18,971 nucleotides of DNA from an uncultured Eubacteriales bacterium. GTDB taxonomy: Bacteria > Bacillota > Clostridia > Oscillospirales > UBA644. The first letter of the stretch is position 1; the number at the start of each line of letters is the position of its first letter. Made by a program: the position numbers and the translations under genes. The stretch is from assembly GCA_934486965.1 (NCBI GenBank), contig CAKSQP010000020.1, positions 1 through 18,971 on the forward strand, given 5' to 3'. The notes under the pieces are model-generated. The model was not told the DNA's origin. It was given only the letters and a program-made list of their open reading frames with translations, and did not search any database. Below, piece by piece: positions 8,112 through 15,981 of this stretch.

Positions 8112-8708
8112 TCAGGTATATATACACCTTTCTATATCCGGCAGAAGTTCATAGACCGAACAGCCGGAAAGTTTTTCAAAATATTCTTTATATTCAAAAG
8201 TTTTGTTCCAGCGGTCGACGGTAAACGGGAAACTGCCGTAGCGGCGGGTCGTATCGACAAAGCGTTTTTCGAGAATACAGAACCCGTTCGCGTCGGCAAG
8301 GCAGTCGCACATGATTATCAGTTTATCGTAAAAATCATATTCGGTATCTTCGAGAAACTTTTTGATAAAATCATACTGTTCGGGCGTGATATCCTTTTTG
8401 CCGATGTCGGCGTCGATATCCTTTACGGGAAAAGAATGGGTAAGGCAAACTCTTGCGACCTCGTCCCAGCCGTTCTCCGTTGCAAAATCGTAACCGTCGA
8501 TAATATGCCTTACGGCGGCGATCCCCGTCCGACGTCCGATGTCGTGAAGAAGCCCCAGAACATACGCTTTTTCAGCGTTTTCTCCGCATTTTCGGGCGAT
8601 TATTTCAGCGGCTTTCGCCACGTTTTCGGAATGTTTCGTCCACGGTCCGGGGTTAAGGTTTCCCGCAATTTCAAGTTCTTTTTCGGCGGTTTTTCTGTCG
8701 GGATACAT
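8112..8708 (-). CDS. HD-domain metal-dependent phosphohydrolase-like protein
   Basis: 198 residues. Metal-ligand pattern of the HD superfamily: H26 (WTKHSENVA), H55-D56 (LGLLHDIGRR), and a later aspartate D135 (IIMCDCLADANG); H68 and H91 are extra candidate ligands. The superfamily hydrolyses phosphate esters or nucleotides; the substrate here cannot be read from the sequence. No signal peptide, so cytoplasmic. The start has a strong GGAGG seven or eight bases upstream. It starts 9 nt after murI and ends 18 nt before the DUF1287 gene, so it is co-transcribed with both. It is not YqeK by length or context. Confidence 0.85.
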   Translation of the reverse strand: MYPDRKTAEKELEIAGNLNPGPWTKHSENVAKAAEIIARKCGENAEKAYVLGLLHDIGRRTGIAAVRHIIDGYDFATENGWDEVARVCLTHSFPVKDIDADIGKKDITPEQYDFIKKFLEDTEYDFYDKLIIMCDCLADANGFCILEKRFVDTTRRYGSFPFTVDRWNKTFEYKEYFEKLSGCSVYELLPDIERCIYT

Positions 8709-8717
8709 ATTTTCCTC

Positions 8718-9491
8718 CTATATTCCGAGAAGTTTTTTGCAGAGCGGCTCAAACTTTTCGTTTTCTGCGGTGGTCATAAATTCAATTTCGCCTTTTTTGC
8801 CGTCGTTTTTTAATAAATCTTCCTCTTCGAGACGTCTTGCGGTCTGCATTGCCGTCCCTCGGCAACCGTCGTAAATGGGCGTTTCGGGGAAAAACTTTGC
8901 AATAGTTTTCGCGGCGTGCGGATAGTGAGTACAGCCGAGGACTATCGCGTCAAAATCCGTTTTTTCAAGAGACGAAAACAGATTTTCAAGATATTTTGCA
9001 AGCGTTTCGTCGTCGGTATGTCCCTCTTCGATAAGTTCCATAAGCCCCGAGCACGGAAGCAGGGTAAAATCGGCGACATCGGAGTATTTTCCTTCGAGCC
9101 GCAGGAATTTTTCCTGCTTTAAGGTAAGGGGCGTCGCCATAACGAGAACTTTCGGATTTTCTTTTTGCAGAGCCGCGGTCTTTATTTCGGGTTCTATTCC
9201 GATTATCGGGATCTCGGGGTATTTTTCCCGTAACTGAGCGACCGCCGCGCCCGTCGCGGTATTGCAGGCGATAACGAGCGCTTTTGCGTGCTTTTTATTA
9301 AAAAGAAAGTCGGCGTTTCCGAAAACGATTTTTTTGACCTCTTCTTTTTTCTTTGTCCCATAAGGGGCGTTTTTTTCGTCCCCGAAAAAGATGAAATTCT
9401 CTTCGGGGAGCGTTTTTACGAGTTCTTTGAGCACCGATATCCCGCCGACTCCCGAATCGAGAACGGCTATCGGTCTGTTTTTATTTTCCAT
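8718..9491 (-). CDS. murI: Glutamate racemase
   Basis: 257 residues, about the family length. Interconverts L- and D-glutamate, supplying D-Glu for the peptidoglycan stem peptide in the cytoplasm. Visible motifs: LDSGVGG with D12-S13 at the N-terminus, PYGTK (43-47), the two catalytic cysteines C76 (ACNTATGAA) and C187 (LGCTHYPH), and the matching histidine H189. The start ATG is preceded by GAGGAAAG. It is the first of three closely spaced genes. A terminator hairpin for pgcA ends about 15 bases upstream, leaving no room for a separate promoter, so expression must come from read-through or from a promoter inside pgcA. Confidence 0.96.
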   Translation of the reverse strand: MENKNRPIAVLDSGVGGISVLKELVKTLPEENFIFFGDEKNAPYGTKKKEEVKKIVFGNADFLFNKKHAKALVIACNTATGAAVAQLREKYPEIPIIGIEPEIKTAALQKENPKVLVMATPLTLKQEKFLRLEGKYSDVADFTLLPCSGLMELIEEGHTDDETLAKYLENLFSSLEKTDFDAIVLGCTHYPHAAKTIAKFFPETPIYDGCRGTAMQTARRLEEEDLLKNDGKKGEIEFMTTAENEKFEPLCKKLLGI

Positions 9492-9503
9492 TACTTTCCT
9501 CTT

Positions 9504-9533
9504 AAAAAAGGCGGCAACGAATTGCCGCCTTTT
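9504..9533 (-). terminator. Terminator after pgcA, UUCG tetraloop
   Basis: A 12-bp perfect stem (9506-9517 with 9522-9533). On the minus strand the loop is UUCG and the stem is followed by a run of T (AAAAGGCGGCAA, loop, TTGCCGCCTTTTTT). It begins one base past the pgcA stop codon and sits just upstream of the murI ribosome binding site, so it may attenuate rather than fully end transcription. Confidence 0.85.
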
Positions 9534-9534
9534 G

Positions 9535-11214
9535 TCAGTTTATCTGTTTGCAGAAGTCGCTGCGGAGTTCTTCGACGCGTTTGTCGGCGTCTTCCCTCGT
9601 CTTTCCGTTGGTCATGAAGTAGACCTTTATTTTCGGTTCGGTTCCCGACGGACGGACAACGACGACCGAATTTTCGGCAAGCCTGAAATAAAGCACGTCC
9701 GACTTCGGAAGTCCCCAAAGACCGTTTGAAAAGTCAAGCACTTCGGCGACTTTTATTCCGCCTATTTCCTTTGCGGGATTTTCGCGGAGATGTTTCATAA
9801 ACGCGCGCATTTTATCGAAAGCGCCCATTCCCGCCATTGAAATATTGAAAACGCTTTCGGAATGGTATCCGTATTTTTCAAAAATATCGGTAAGGGCGTC
9901 CCAGAGGGTCTTTCCCTGTTTTGAATAGTAGGCGGCTGCCTCGCAGATCATAAGGCAAGCGACGACGGCGTCCTTATCTCTTGCGTAGTCCCCGATAAGC
10001 GATCCGTAACTTTCCTCATAACCGAAAAGATAGGTATATTCGCCCGTCTTTTTGAACATCTCCATCTTTTCGCCGATGAATTTGAAACCTGTAAGCACGT
10101 TCATTATCTTAATGCCGTTCGCTTCGCAGATACGGGTCCCGAGTTCGGAAGTGACTATCGTTTTGACAACGCAGGCGTTTTTCGGCAGAGTGCCGTTCGC
10201 TCTTCTCGCGGTTATCAGATATTCAAGGAGTATTGCCCCCGACTGGTTTCCCGTAAGAGGAATGAATTCGCCCTTTTCGTTTCTTACGCAAACGCCCACT
10301 CTGTCGGCGTCGGGGTCGGTTCCGATAACGAGTTCACTGCCTGTTTCTTCGGCAAGTTTTATCGCCATCTGAAAACTCTTTTTATATTCGGGGTTCGGGC
10401 TTTCGACGGTCGGGAAACGTCCGTCGGGGATCATCTGTTCTTTTACGCAGATAACGTTTTCAAATCCCGCGCGGCGTAAAGTTTCGGGGACAAGACGAAG
10501 CCCCGTTCCGTGAAAAGGAGTATAAACTATCTTCATATCCTTTTCTTCTTTTATAACGTCGCGGTTTATAGACTGCGAAAGCACTCTTTCGAGGTATTTT
10601 TCATCAAAAGCCTTATCGAGGACGACAACATTTTCCATTGTCGTTTTTTCGTCGGAAGTCTTTACGTCGGCGAAAATATCGAGAGAATTCATCTCTTTTA
10701 ATATCGCGTTTGCCTGCTCTATTCCTATCTGCGCGCCGTCCGACCAATAAACTTTATAGCCGTTATATTCTTTCGGGTTGTGGGACGCGGTGATGTTTAT
10801 TCCCGCTTTACATTTGAGTTCCCTTACAGCAAAGGAAAGTTCGGGCGTCGGGCGGAGTTCGTCGAAATAATATGCTTTTATCCCGTTTGCAATGAAAACG
10901 CCGCAGACTTCTTTTGCGAATTCGTCGGACATTATTCTCGGGTCGTGGGCGACGGCGACTCCCATTTCGCAGGCTTCTTTACCGTCCGCTTTTATTACGT
11001 TCGCGACCGCCTGCGTCGCAAGACGGACGGTGTAGATATTCATTCTGAAACTGCCTATTCCGATAAGACCGCGAAGACCTGCCGTTCCGAAATTGAGATA
11101 GGACGAGAATCTGTCTTTTTTCTCGTCTTCCGAAAGGTCTTCTATTTCTTTTTTATCGTTTTCCGACAGCGCCGGACTGTTTATCCATTTTTCGAATTCT
11201 TCTTTATACTGCAT
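9535..11214 (-). CDS. pgcA: Alpha-phosphoglucomutase / phosphomannomutase family enzyme
   Basis: 559 residues, the length of Firmicutes PgcA. Interconverts hexose 1- and 6-phosphates through a phosphoserine, feeding UDP-glucose and envelope polymer synthesis. Four domains are recognisable by motif: active serine S144 in TASHNPKEYNGYK, the metal loop GTDPDADR with D300, D302 and D304, the sugar-specificity loop GYEESYGSL, and the C-terminal phosphate loop RPSGTEPK. GYEESYG favours glucose phosphate, but mannose phosphate activity cannot be excluded. Start ATG follows GGAGG. It lies 20 nt after the TSCPD gene, making it the last gene before the hairpin terminator. Confidence 0.94.
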   Translation of the reverse strand: MQYKEEFEKWINSPALSENDKKEIEDLSEDEKKDRFSSYLNFGTAGLRGLIGIGSFRMNIYTVRLATQAVANVIKADGKEACEMGVAVAHDPRIMSDEFAKEVCGVFIANGIKAYYFDELRPTPELSFAVRELKCKAGINITASHNPKEYNGYKVYWSDGAQIGIEQANAILKEMNSLDIFADVKTSDEKTTMENVVVLDKAFDEKYLERVLSQSINRDVIKEEKDMKIVYTPFHGTGLRLVPETLRRAGFENVICVKEQMIPDGRFPTVESPNPEYKKSFQMAIKLAEETGSELVIGTDPDADRVGVCVRNEKGEFIPLTGNQSGAILLEYLITARRANGTLPKNACVVKTIVTSELGTRICEANGIKIMNVLTGFKFIGEKMEMFKKTGEYTYLFGYEESYGSLIGDYARDKDAVVACLMICEAAAYYSKQGKTLWDALTDIFEKYGYHSESVFNISMAGMGAFDKMRAFMKHLRENPAKEIGGIKVAEVLDFSNGLWGLPKSDVLYFRLAENSVVVVRPSGTEPKIKVYFMTNGKTREDADKRVEELRSDFCKQIN

Positions 11215-11234
11215 TTCTTTCCTCCGTGTCGGTT

Positions 11235-11489
11235 TTATTCTTCTTCAAGTTTCTCAAGCGCTTTTGCGAGTTGGTCGGGGCAGGAAGTGTTCTTATAGCC
11301 GCAAGTCGTTCCTTTAAGAAGCGCGGCGACGTCCTTTGCCTTCATTCCGACGACAAGTTTCGAGATTCCTGCGGTGTTTCCCGAACAGCCGCCCGTAAAG
11401 ACTGCCGACCGTATTATTCCGTCGTCGTCGACGGTGACCTTTATCATTCTCGAACAAACGCCCGACGGTCTGTATTCGATCTCTTTCAT
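11235..11489 (-). CDS. TSCPD-domain four-cysteine protein (TIGR03905-like)
   Basis: 84 residues. Four conserved cysteines C12, C35, C63 and C70, the last in NTSCPDQL, which names the domain. It matches the small stand-alone family of clostridial proteins related to the C-terminal tail region of some class II ribonucleotide reductases and to NrdJ-associated proteins. No function is firmly known; the cysteines suggest metal binding or redox chemistry. Cytoplasmic, no signal. Start ATG has GGAG upstream. It is 8 nt after rlmH and 20 nt before pgcA, hence embedded in the envelope operon. Confidence 0.9.
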   Translation of the reverse strand: MKEIEYRPSGVCSRMIKVTVDDDGIIRSAVFTGGCSGNTAGISKLVVGMKAKDVAALLKGTTCGYKNTSCPDQLAKALEKLEEE

Positions 11490-11497
11490 ATCTTCTC

Positions 11498-11932
11498 CTA
11501 TTTATGGTAAGTTATGTTATTTGAAATAGTGAATGCTCTGTAAAGTTGCTCCGCAAACAAGACCCTCATCAACTGATGAGGAAAAGTCATCGGCGAAAAG
11601 GAAAACTTAAAAGCCGCGGCGTTTTTGACCGCCTGCGAAAGTCCGTCCGACCCGCCTATTATAAATGTTATCTTTGAAAAATCAAAACTCTTTTTTTCGA
11701 TGAGGGCTGAAAATTCGGTCGAGGAAAGTTCCTTGCCCTCAATGCAGAGCGCCACAGCGTATCCCGATATTTTTTTTAATATCTCCGAACCCTCTTTTTC
11801 GGGGTTGCTTTCGGGGATTTCGACCGTTTCGAGTTTACAGAAACGGGAAAGCCTTTTTTCATATTCCGCATAGGCGTCGCGCCAGTATTTTTCCTTCAGG
11901 TTTCCGACGCAAAGAAGACGGACGGTAAGCAT
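11498..11932 (-). CDS. rlmH: 23S rRNA pseudouridine(1915)-N3-methyltransferase
   Basis: 144 residues, slightly shorter than the usual 155-160. A SPOUT-class (alpha/beta knot) enzyme that methylates pseudouridine 1915 in helix 69 of 23S rRNA on assembled ribosomes. Signatures: KEKYWRDAYAEYEKRL at the N-terminus, the SAM-binding knot IIGGSDGLS, and HQLMRVLFAEQLYRA near the end. The C-terminus reads ITYHK where most members have a proline before YH, a small deviation. The start is 3 nt after the walJ stop. The walJ-rlmH adjacency is familiar from Firmicutes (yycJ and yydA regions). Confidence 0.96.
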   Translation of the reverse strand: MLTVRLLCVGNLKEKYWRDAYAEYEKRLSRFCKLETVEIPESNPEKEGSEILKKISGYAVALCIEGKELSSTEFSALIEKKSFDFSKITFIIGGSDGLSQAVKNAAAFKFSFSPMTFPHQLMRVLFAEQLYRAFTISNNITYHK

Positions 11933-11935
11933 TTT

Positions 11936-12712
11936 TCACCTCTGCAGATAGATAAATTCAGATCTTTCGTTTCTCGGCGCGACCGAAATTTTAACTTTTT
12001 CGGGGGCGAATTTCGAAACGGTAAAGACCGCCTTTTCGGGAGTATTGTTTTCCTTGCTTAAATGCGAAAGCACCGCAAATTCGACGTTCCCGCCGCTTTC
12101 GGCAAGCAGTTTTCCGCACTGTTCGTTTGAAAGATGCCCTAAAACGCCGCCTATTCTTCGTTTCAGAGGATACGGGTATTTCCCGCCCCAGAGCATATCT
12201 TCGTCGTGGTTCGCTTCTATAAAAACAAGGCAGCAGGACGAAACCGCGGCGACGGTATTTTCGTCGTACTGTCCGAGGTCGGTTATGACCCCGATATTTC
12301 CGCTTTCGGTCTTTATTATGTACCCGACGCTTTCCGCGCAGTCGTGGCTCGTTCTGAAAGAAGTTATTTCAAAATCGCCGTTTTTTGCGGTAAAGCCCGT
12401 CGGAAGTTCCCTGAAAAACGACTCGTCGCAATCGGGTTTAAGCCCCGAAATATTCTGCAAAGTCGCCCTGTTTGCGATAACGGGGATTTTTCTTTTCGTA
12501 AGGCTCGGTATTGCCTTTATATGATCGCTGTGTTCGTGGGTCACAAACACGGCTTTTATTTTATCGTAGGAAGAATTTATTTCGCGTAAAAACGCGGTAA
12601 GATTTTTTTCGGTACAGCCTGCGTCGATTAAAATTGCGTTGCCGCCGATCTCAATATAGACGGCGTTCGCGCTGCTGCCGCTGCAAATTGTGCACGCTCT
12701 TATTTCCGCCAT
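11936..12712 (-). CDS. walJ: Metallo-beta-lactamase-fold hydrolase, WalJ/YycJ family
   Basis: 258 residues from ATG 12712. An upstream in-frame ATG (12754) would overlap murA by 41 bases; the chosen start lies one base past the murA stop (TGATATG), a re-initiation arrangement, and fits the family N-terminus CSGSSANAVYI. The metal motif THEHSDH is at 58-64, followed by SFRTSHD, VITDLGQYDE, EANHDEDML and GHLSN. Family members are metal-dependent nucleases; YycJ has been described as an exonuclease with a role in mismatch repair, and in other Firmicutes it accompanies the WalKR cell-wall regulon, which is not visible here. Ends 3 nt before rlmH. Confidence 0.93.
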   Translation of the reverse strand: MAEIRACTICSGSSANAVYIEIGGNAILIDAGCTEKNLTAFLREINSSYDKIKAVFVTHEHSDHIKAIPSLTKRKIPVIANRATLQNISGLKPDCDESFFRELPTGFTAKNGDFEITSFRTSHDCAESVGYIIKTESGNIGVITDLGQYDENTVAAVSSCCLVFIEANHDEDMLWGGKYPYPLKRRIGGVLGHLSNEQCGKLLAESGGNVEFAVLSHLSKENNTPEKAVFTVSKFAPEKVKISVAPRNERSEFIYLQR

Positions 12713-12713
12713 A

Positions 12714-14012
12714 TCAGCCGACTTCCGAAAGTTTGAGCGCGGGAGGTTCTTCATCGTTTATTTTTTCGATATTCGCGCCGAGTTTTTTCAGTTTGGAAAC
12801 GAAATTTTCATATCCCCGCTCGACATACTGAATATCGTATATCTCGGTTATCCCCTCTGCGCAAAGTCCCGCGATGACCATTGCGGCGCCCGCTCTGAGG
12901 TCGCAGGCATGGACTTTCGCACCCGTAAACTTTTCAACGCCCTCGATAACGCAGACTTTGCCGTCAACGTCCGCCGTAGCGCCGAGTTTGCGGAGTTCTT
13001 CGATATATCTGAAACGGTTGTCCCAGACGCCTTCGGTAACGATGGAAGTCCCATCCGCAAGGCAAAGGAGGGTCGACAGTTGCGGCTGCATATCGGTCGG
13101 GAAACCGGGGTAAGGCATGGTCTTGACTTTCGTTTTCGTAAGACGTTTTTTCGGGTCGCGGATAACGACGATCGAATCGTCGAATTCCTTTACGGTCGCC
13201 CCGACTTCGGTGAGTTTTGCGGTGACCGTCTCCATGTGTTTCGGAATGATGTTTTTTACGGTGACTTTTCCGCCGACAGCCGCCGCGGCGACCATATAAG
13301 TCCCCGCTTCTATCTGGTCGGGGATTATTGAATATTTCCCGCCGTGAAGCGCCTTTACGCCTCTTATTTTTATAACGTCCGTACCTGCGCCTCTGATATC
13401 GGCACCCATGGTGTTCAAGAAGTTCGCGGTGTCGACGATATGGGGTTCGCGGCAGGCGTTTTCGATATAGGTCGTGCCCTCCGCAAGAGTTGCGGCAAGC
13501 ATTATGTTTATCGTCGCGCCGACGCTTCTCGTGTCAAGATAGACAGACGCGCCGACGAGATCTTCGGCTGAAATATTGACGGTCCCGTATTCGACCGAGA
13601 CCTCGGCGCCGAGAGCCTCGAAGCCTTTTATATGCTGGTCTATCGGACGCACTCCGAAATCACAGCCGCCGGGAAGTCCGACGCGCGCGGAATGGAAACG
13701 GGAAAGCAGAGCGCCCATAAGATAATACGACGCCCTTATCTTCCGCACGCCGTCATGGTCGGCGACGCTGCTTCTGATATTCGCACAGTTTATCTTAACG
13801 GTGCACGGATCGACGTATTCGACTTCCGCTCCCATATTTTTAAGAATATCGAGGAGCAGTTTCACGTCGGTGACGTCGGGAAGATTTTCGATGATACAGG
13901 TCTCTTTGACCATAACGGTCGCCGGAATAATTGCGACCGCGGCGTTTTTGCCGCCCCCGACGACGACTTCGCCGTTCAGAGGGTGTCCGCCTGAAATAAC
14001 ATATTTCTCCAT
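12714..14012 (-). CDS. murA: UDP-N-acetylglucosamine 1-carboxyvinyltransferase
   Basis: 432 residues from ATG 14012. A second ATG at 14021 directly abuts the AAAGGA site (14022-14027), while 14012 has a 9-nt spacer and gives the standard numbering with K22 and N23. First committed step of peptidoglycan synthesis: adds enolpyruvate from PEP to UDP-GlcNAc. Visible: GGGKNAAV, the active loop PGGCDFGVRPID with catalytic cysteine C117 (so the fosfomycin target residue is present), FPTDMQPQ, and DLRAGAAMVIAGL. Co-transcribed with the M23 gene, 31 nt upstream. Confidence 0.96.
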   Translation of the reverse strand: MEKYVISGGHPLNGEVVVGGGKNAAVAIIPATVMVKETCIIENLPDVTDVKLLLDILKNMGAEVEYVDPCTVKINCANIRSSVADHDGVRKIRASYYLMGALLSRFHSARVGLPGGCDFGVRPIDQHIKGFEALGAEVSVEYGTVNISAEDLVGASVYLDTRSVGATINIMLAATLAEGTTYIENACREPHIVDTANFLNTMGADIRGAGTDVIKIRGVKALHGGKYSIIPDQIEAGTYMVAAAAVGGKVTVKNIIPKHMETVTAKLTEVGATVKEFDDSIVVIRDPKKRLTKTKVKTMPYPGFPTDMQPQLSTLLCLADGTSIVTEGVWDNRFRYIEELRKLGATADVDGKVCVIEGVEKFTGAKVHACDLRAGAAMVIAGLCAEGITEIYDIQYVERGYENFVSKLKKLGANIEKINDEEPPALKLSEVG

Positions 14013-14043
14013 ATTTTTCATTCCTTTATGCTGGAAATTATAA

Positions 14044-15732
14044 TCAACTTATATAGGGCCACGGATCGAAGAACGTTCCCGAAGAGGAATAGCAAAGCCC
14101 GAAATGCAGGTGGTTTCCCGTCGAGTTACCGGTCGAACCGACATAAGCGATAAGTTCACCCTGATAAACTCTCTTGCCGAGATAAACGTTTGACGAAAGA
14201 CGCGAACAGTGTCCGTAAACCGAGATTATCCCGTTTCCGTGATTTATCTTGACGCAGTATCCGAGTCCGTAGGAATCCCAGCCGTAGGCAACGACAGTTC
14301 CCGCGTCCGCCGCATAGATCGGTGTTCCGTACGCCGCCGCAAGGTCGACGCCGCGGTGGAAATTTGATTTTCCTCTCAGAGTTCTCCAGCCGAAATTCGA
14401 AGTCTTGAACTGATATCCTCTGCCGAGCGGCCAGATAAATTTGCCCGACGGAGATATCGTCTTCGTTCCGACGTAAATCTCTCTGTTTACAGGCGCCGCA
14501 GTCTGAACCTTGCTCACTATCGTGCGCCCTGTCTCTTCGCCGTCTATTACCGTAAGTTCCGCGGTTATGCTGTAATTTCCCGCAGAGCCGTAAGTCTTTA
14601 CCCTGGTGTTGCCTTTATAGATCGACGGGTTGTCGATATATTTGGTTTCGTAAGGAATTTTTTCGTTATATGTTATTCGTCTTGTCGTCTTTACCGAGAT
14701 CTGGTAAGCGGGCTGACCGACTTCGACGATGTCTCCGACGGTAAGTCTCTCTATCTCGGGGTTCATCATCTTTAAGACGGTGACCGAAACGCCGTACTGC
14801 GCCGCAAGGGTCTCCCATTCGTCTTCCAAAACCACGGTATGTTTGACACTTTCGACAGGACGTGTGAATTTATTCCACAGGTCGGTATAGTCGCAGAGAT
14901 ATTTTTTGTCATACGAGTCTCTTACGACCTCAAAATCGTTGAGAATTTCCCATGTTTCGCCGTCTGCGCCCGTAAGATAATATTCGACGAGTTTTTCTTT
15001 GAGACGTTCGAAATCGCCTTCGTCGCGGCTTGTTGCGACAAGCGTTCCGTCAAGGAAAAGTCCGTAGGTCTTTCCCATATAGTCGTCAGCCATCGACGAA
15101 AGCGCGGTGTAAATATCGTTTTCGTCGGTAAGATCGTCGTTTTTTACGACGGAAAGTTCCATTGTCGGAAGTTCTTCCATGACGTAGTTTTCGCCCGTCT
15201 TTTCAAGGACTTCCCCCGAAACTTTGCTGTTTATGTCGTTGAAACGGCTCTCATTTTCAACATATCCGAGAGTTTCGCCGTTTACCGTAACTTTGAGCGC
15301 AAGGGTATGGGTCGACAGCGCCCATGCGGAAACTATGATAATAGCAACGCCGCAAAGGGGAGTTACTATCGGGAAAAGTTTGCGGACGACGCCGCGGGTG
15401 AACACCCAGATAAGTTTTAAGTAATAAAGAAAAACGTTTCTTATGTAATAGGACGGTTTGACGTGTCTTACCTTTACGTCCCTGAAGGAGAGGTCTCTGT
15501 CCTCAACCGAAAAATCCACGAATTCTCTGAATTTTCTTTTTATAAAGCCGCCGAAACGTGCAAGCGGGGTATCTTTCATTTTTGCCGAAGCCTTTTTTAC
15601 GGCTTTGAGAAGCCTGCTTCGTCTGTATACCGTTTCGGTCTTTGTTTGCGGTCCGATGTTCTTTGCGTCCGGATTTTCCGTAGCGTTTCTGTTTCTCTTT
15701 TTTATCGAACCGAGATGAACATTGCGGGGCAT
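14044..15732 (-). CDS. M23 family peptidase with LysM and G5 domains, membrane-anchored
   Basis: 562 residues from ATG 15732, chosen for AAAGGA (15739-15744) 6 nt upstream; the longer frame starting at a GTG at 15828 would begin at the predicted transcription start. A basic cytoplasmic tail (1-95) comes first, then hydrophobic residues near 98-112 and a main membrane segment about 121-142. Outside: a poorly recognised region 150-290, a LysM-like domain 296-340, a G5 domain about 341-424, and a lysostaphin-type peptidase domain 430-562. Zinc ligands H459 and D463 (HRGVD) and H543 (HLH), with H508 (YGH) catalytic, are all present, so it should be active on peptidoglycan cross-bridges or stem peptides. 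First gene of the envelope operon, upstream of murA. Confidence 0.93.
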   Translation of the reverse strand: MPRNVHLGSIKKRNRNATENPDAKNIGPQTKTETVYRRSRLLKAVKKASAKMKDTPLARFGGFIKRKFREFVDFSVEDRDLSFRDVKVRHVKPSYYIRNVFLYYLKLIWVFTRGVVRKLFPIVTPLCGVAIIIVSAWALSTHTLALKVTVNGETLGYVENESRFNDINSKVSGEVLEKTGENYVMEELPTMELSVVKNDDLTDENDIYTALSSMADDYMGKTYGLFLDGTLVATSRDEGDFERLKEKLVEYYLTGADGETWEILNDFEVVRDSYDKKYLCDYTDLWNKFTRPVESVKHTVVLEDEWETLAAQYGVSVTVLKMMNPEIERLTVGDIVEVGQPAYQISVKTTRRITYNEKIPYETKYIDNPSIYKGNTRVKTYGSAGNYSITAELTVIDGEETGRTIVSKVQTAAPVNREIYVGTKTISPSGKFIWPLGRGYQFKTSNFGWRTLRGKSNFHRGVDLAAAYGTPIYAADAGTVVAYGWDSYGLGYCVKINHGNGIISVYGHCSRLSSNVYLGKRVYQGELIAYVGSTGNSTGNHLHFGLCYSSSGTFFDPWPYIS

Positions 15733-15837
15733 ATCGTTTCCTTTCTCTGTCTTTTTTATCCTCGACAGGGATTTTCCTGCCCGACATACGGAAATACTTT
15801 TCCGCATAACGTGCCTTGTCGGGCGCACTTTTAGCCA
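15733..15837 (-). ncRNA. Structured 5' leader of the M23-murA operon
   Basis: From the predicted transcription start near 15837 to the start codon the leader is about 105 nt. RNA arms GCCCGACA (15824-15817) and UGUCGGGC (15786-15779) pair perfectly, enclosing a 10-nt bulge and an inner hairpin (15806-15799 with 15794-15787, loop AGUA). A competing pairing GUGC/GGCAC around the first arm, and a downstream CUGUC/GACAG hairpin just before the ribosome binding site, are possible. It matches no riboswitch I recognise, including ydaO, although M23 and LysM genes are common c-di-AMP riboswitch targets. Candidate cis-regulatory RNA only. Confidence 0.45.
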
Positions 15838-15843
15838 ATATAT

Positions 15844-15872
15844 ATTATACTATATATTTTTAACTTTTTCAA
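15844..15872 (-). promoter_or_regulatory. Sigma-A-type promoter of the M23-murA-walJ-rlmH-TSCPD-pgcA operon
   Basis: Minus strand: TTGAAA (15872-15867), a 17-base AT-rich spacer, then TATAAT (15849-15844). It is the only strong promoter seen upstream of the six-gene run. Confidence 0.75.
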
Positions 15873-15901
15873 GTCTTATCTTCGGTTAAAATGTAGTTTT
15901 T

Positions 15902-15930
15902 TACCCCCGGAGTATTGCTTTCCGGGGGTA
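15902..15930. other. Strong hairpin between rsmI and the M23 promoter, no T-tract downstream in either direction
   Basis: A perfect 10-bp stem TACCCCCGGA (15902-15911) with its complement (15921-15930) and a 9-nt loop. It is preceded by T6 and followed by an A-rich run on the plus strand, so reading either strand gives A rather than U after the 3' arm. Position suggests an rsmI terminator or transcript-end stabiliser, but the U-tract of an intrinsic terminator is missing. Confidence 0.5.
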
Positions 15931-15981
15931 ATAATAAAAAATTCATAAAATTTTCGGTATTAAAGCGCTGAAAATCGGTCT

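Noticed and set aside
15733..15837. ydaO (c-di-AMP) riboswitch ahead of the M23 gene
   Set aside because: The leader is too short and lacks the conserved core I know for that class; it is reported only as an unassigned structured leader.
15503..15838. A frame of 111 codons starting at a TTG near the M23 transcription start
   Set aside because: Lys/Arg-rich frame overlapping the M23 gene's start in another phase; it begins at the predicted transcription start with no ribosome binding site.
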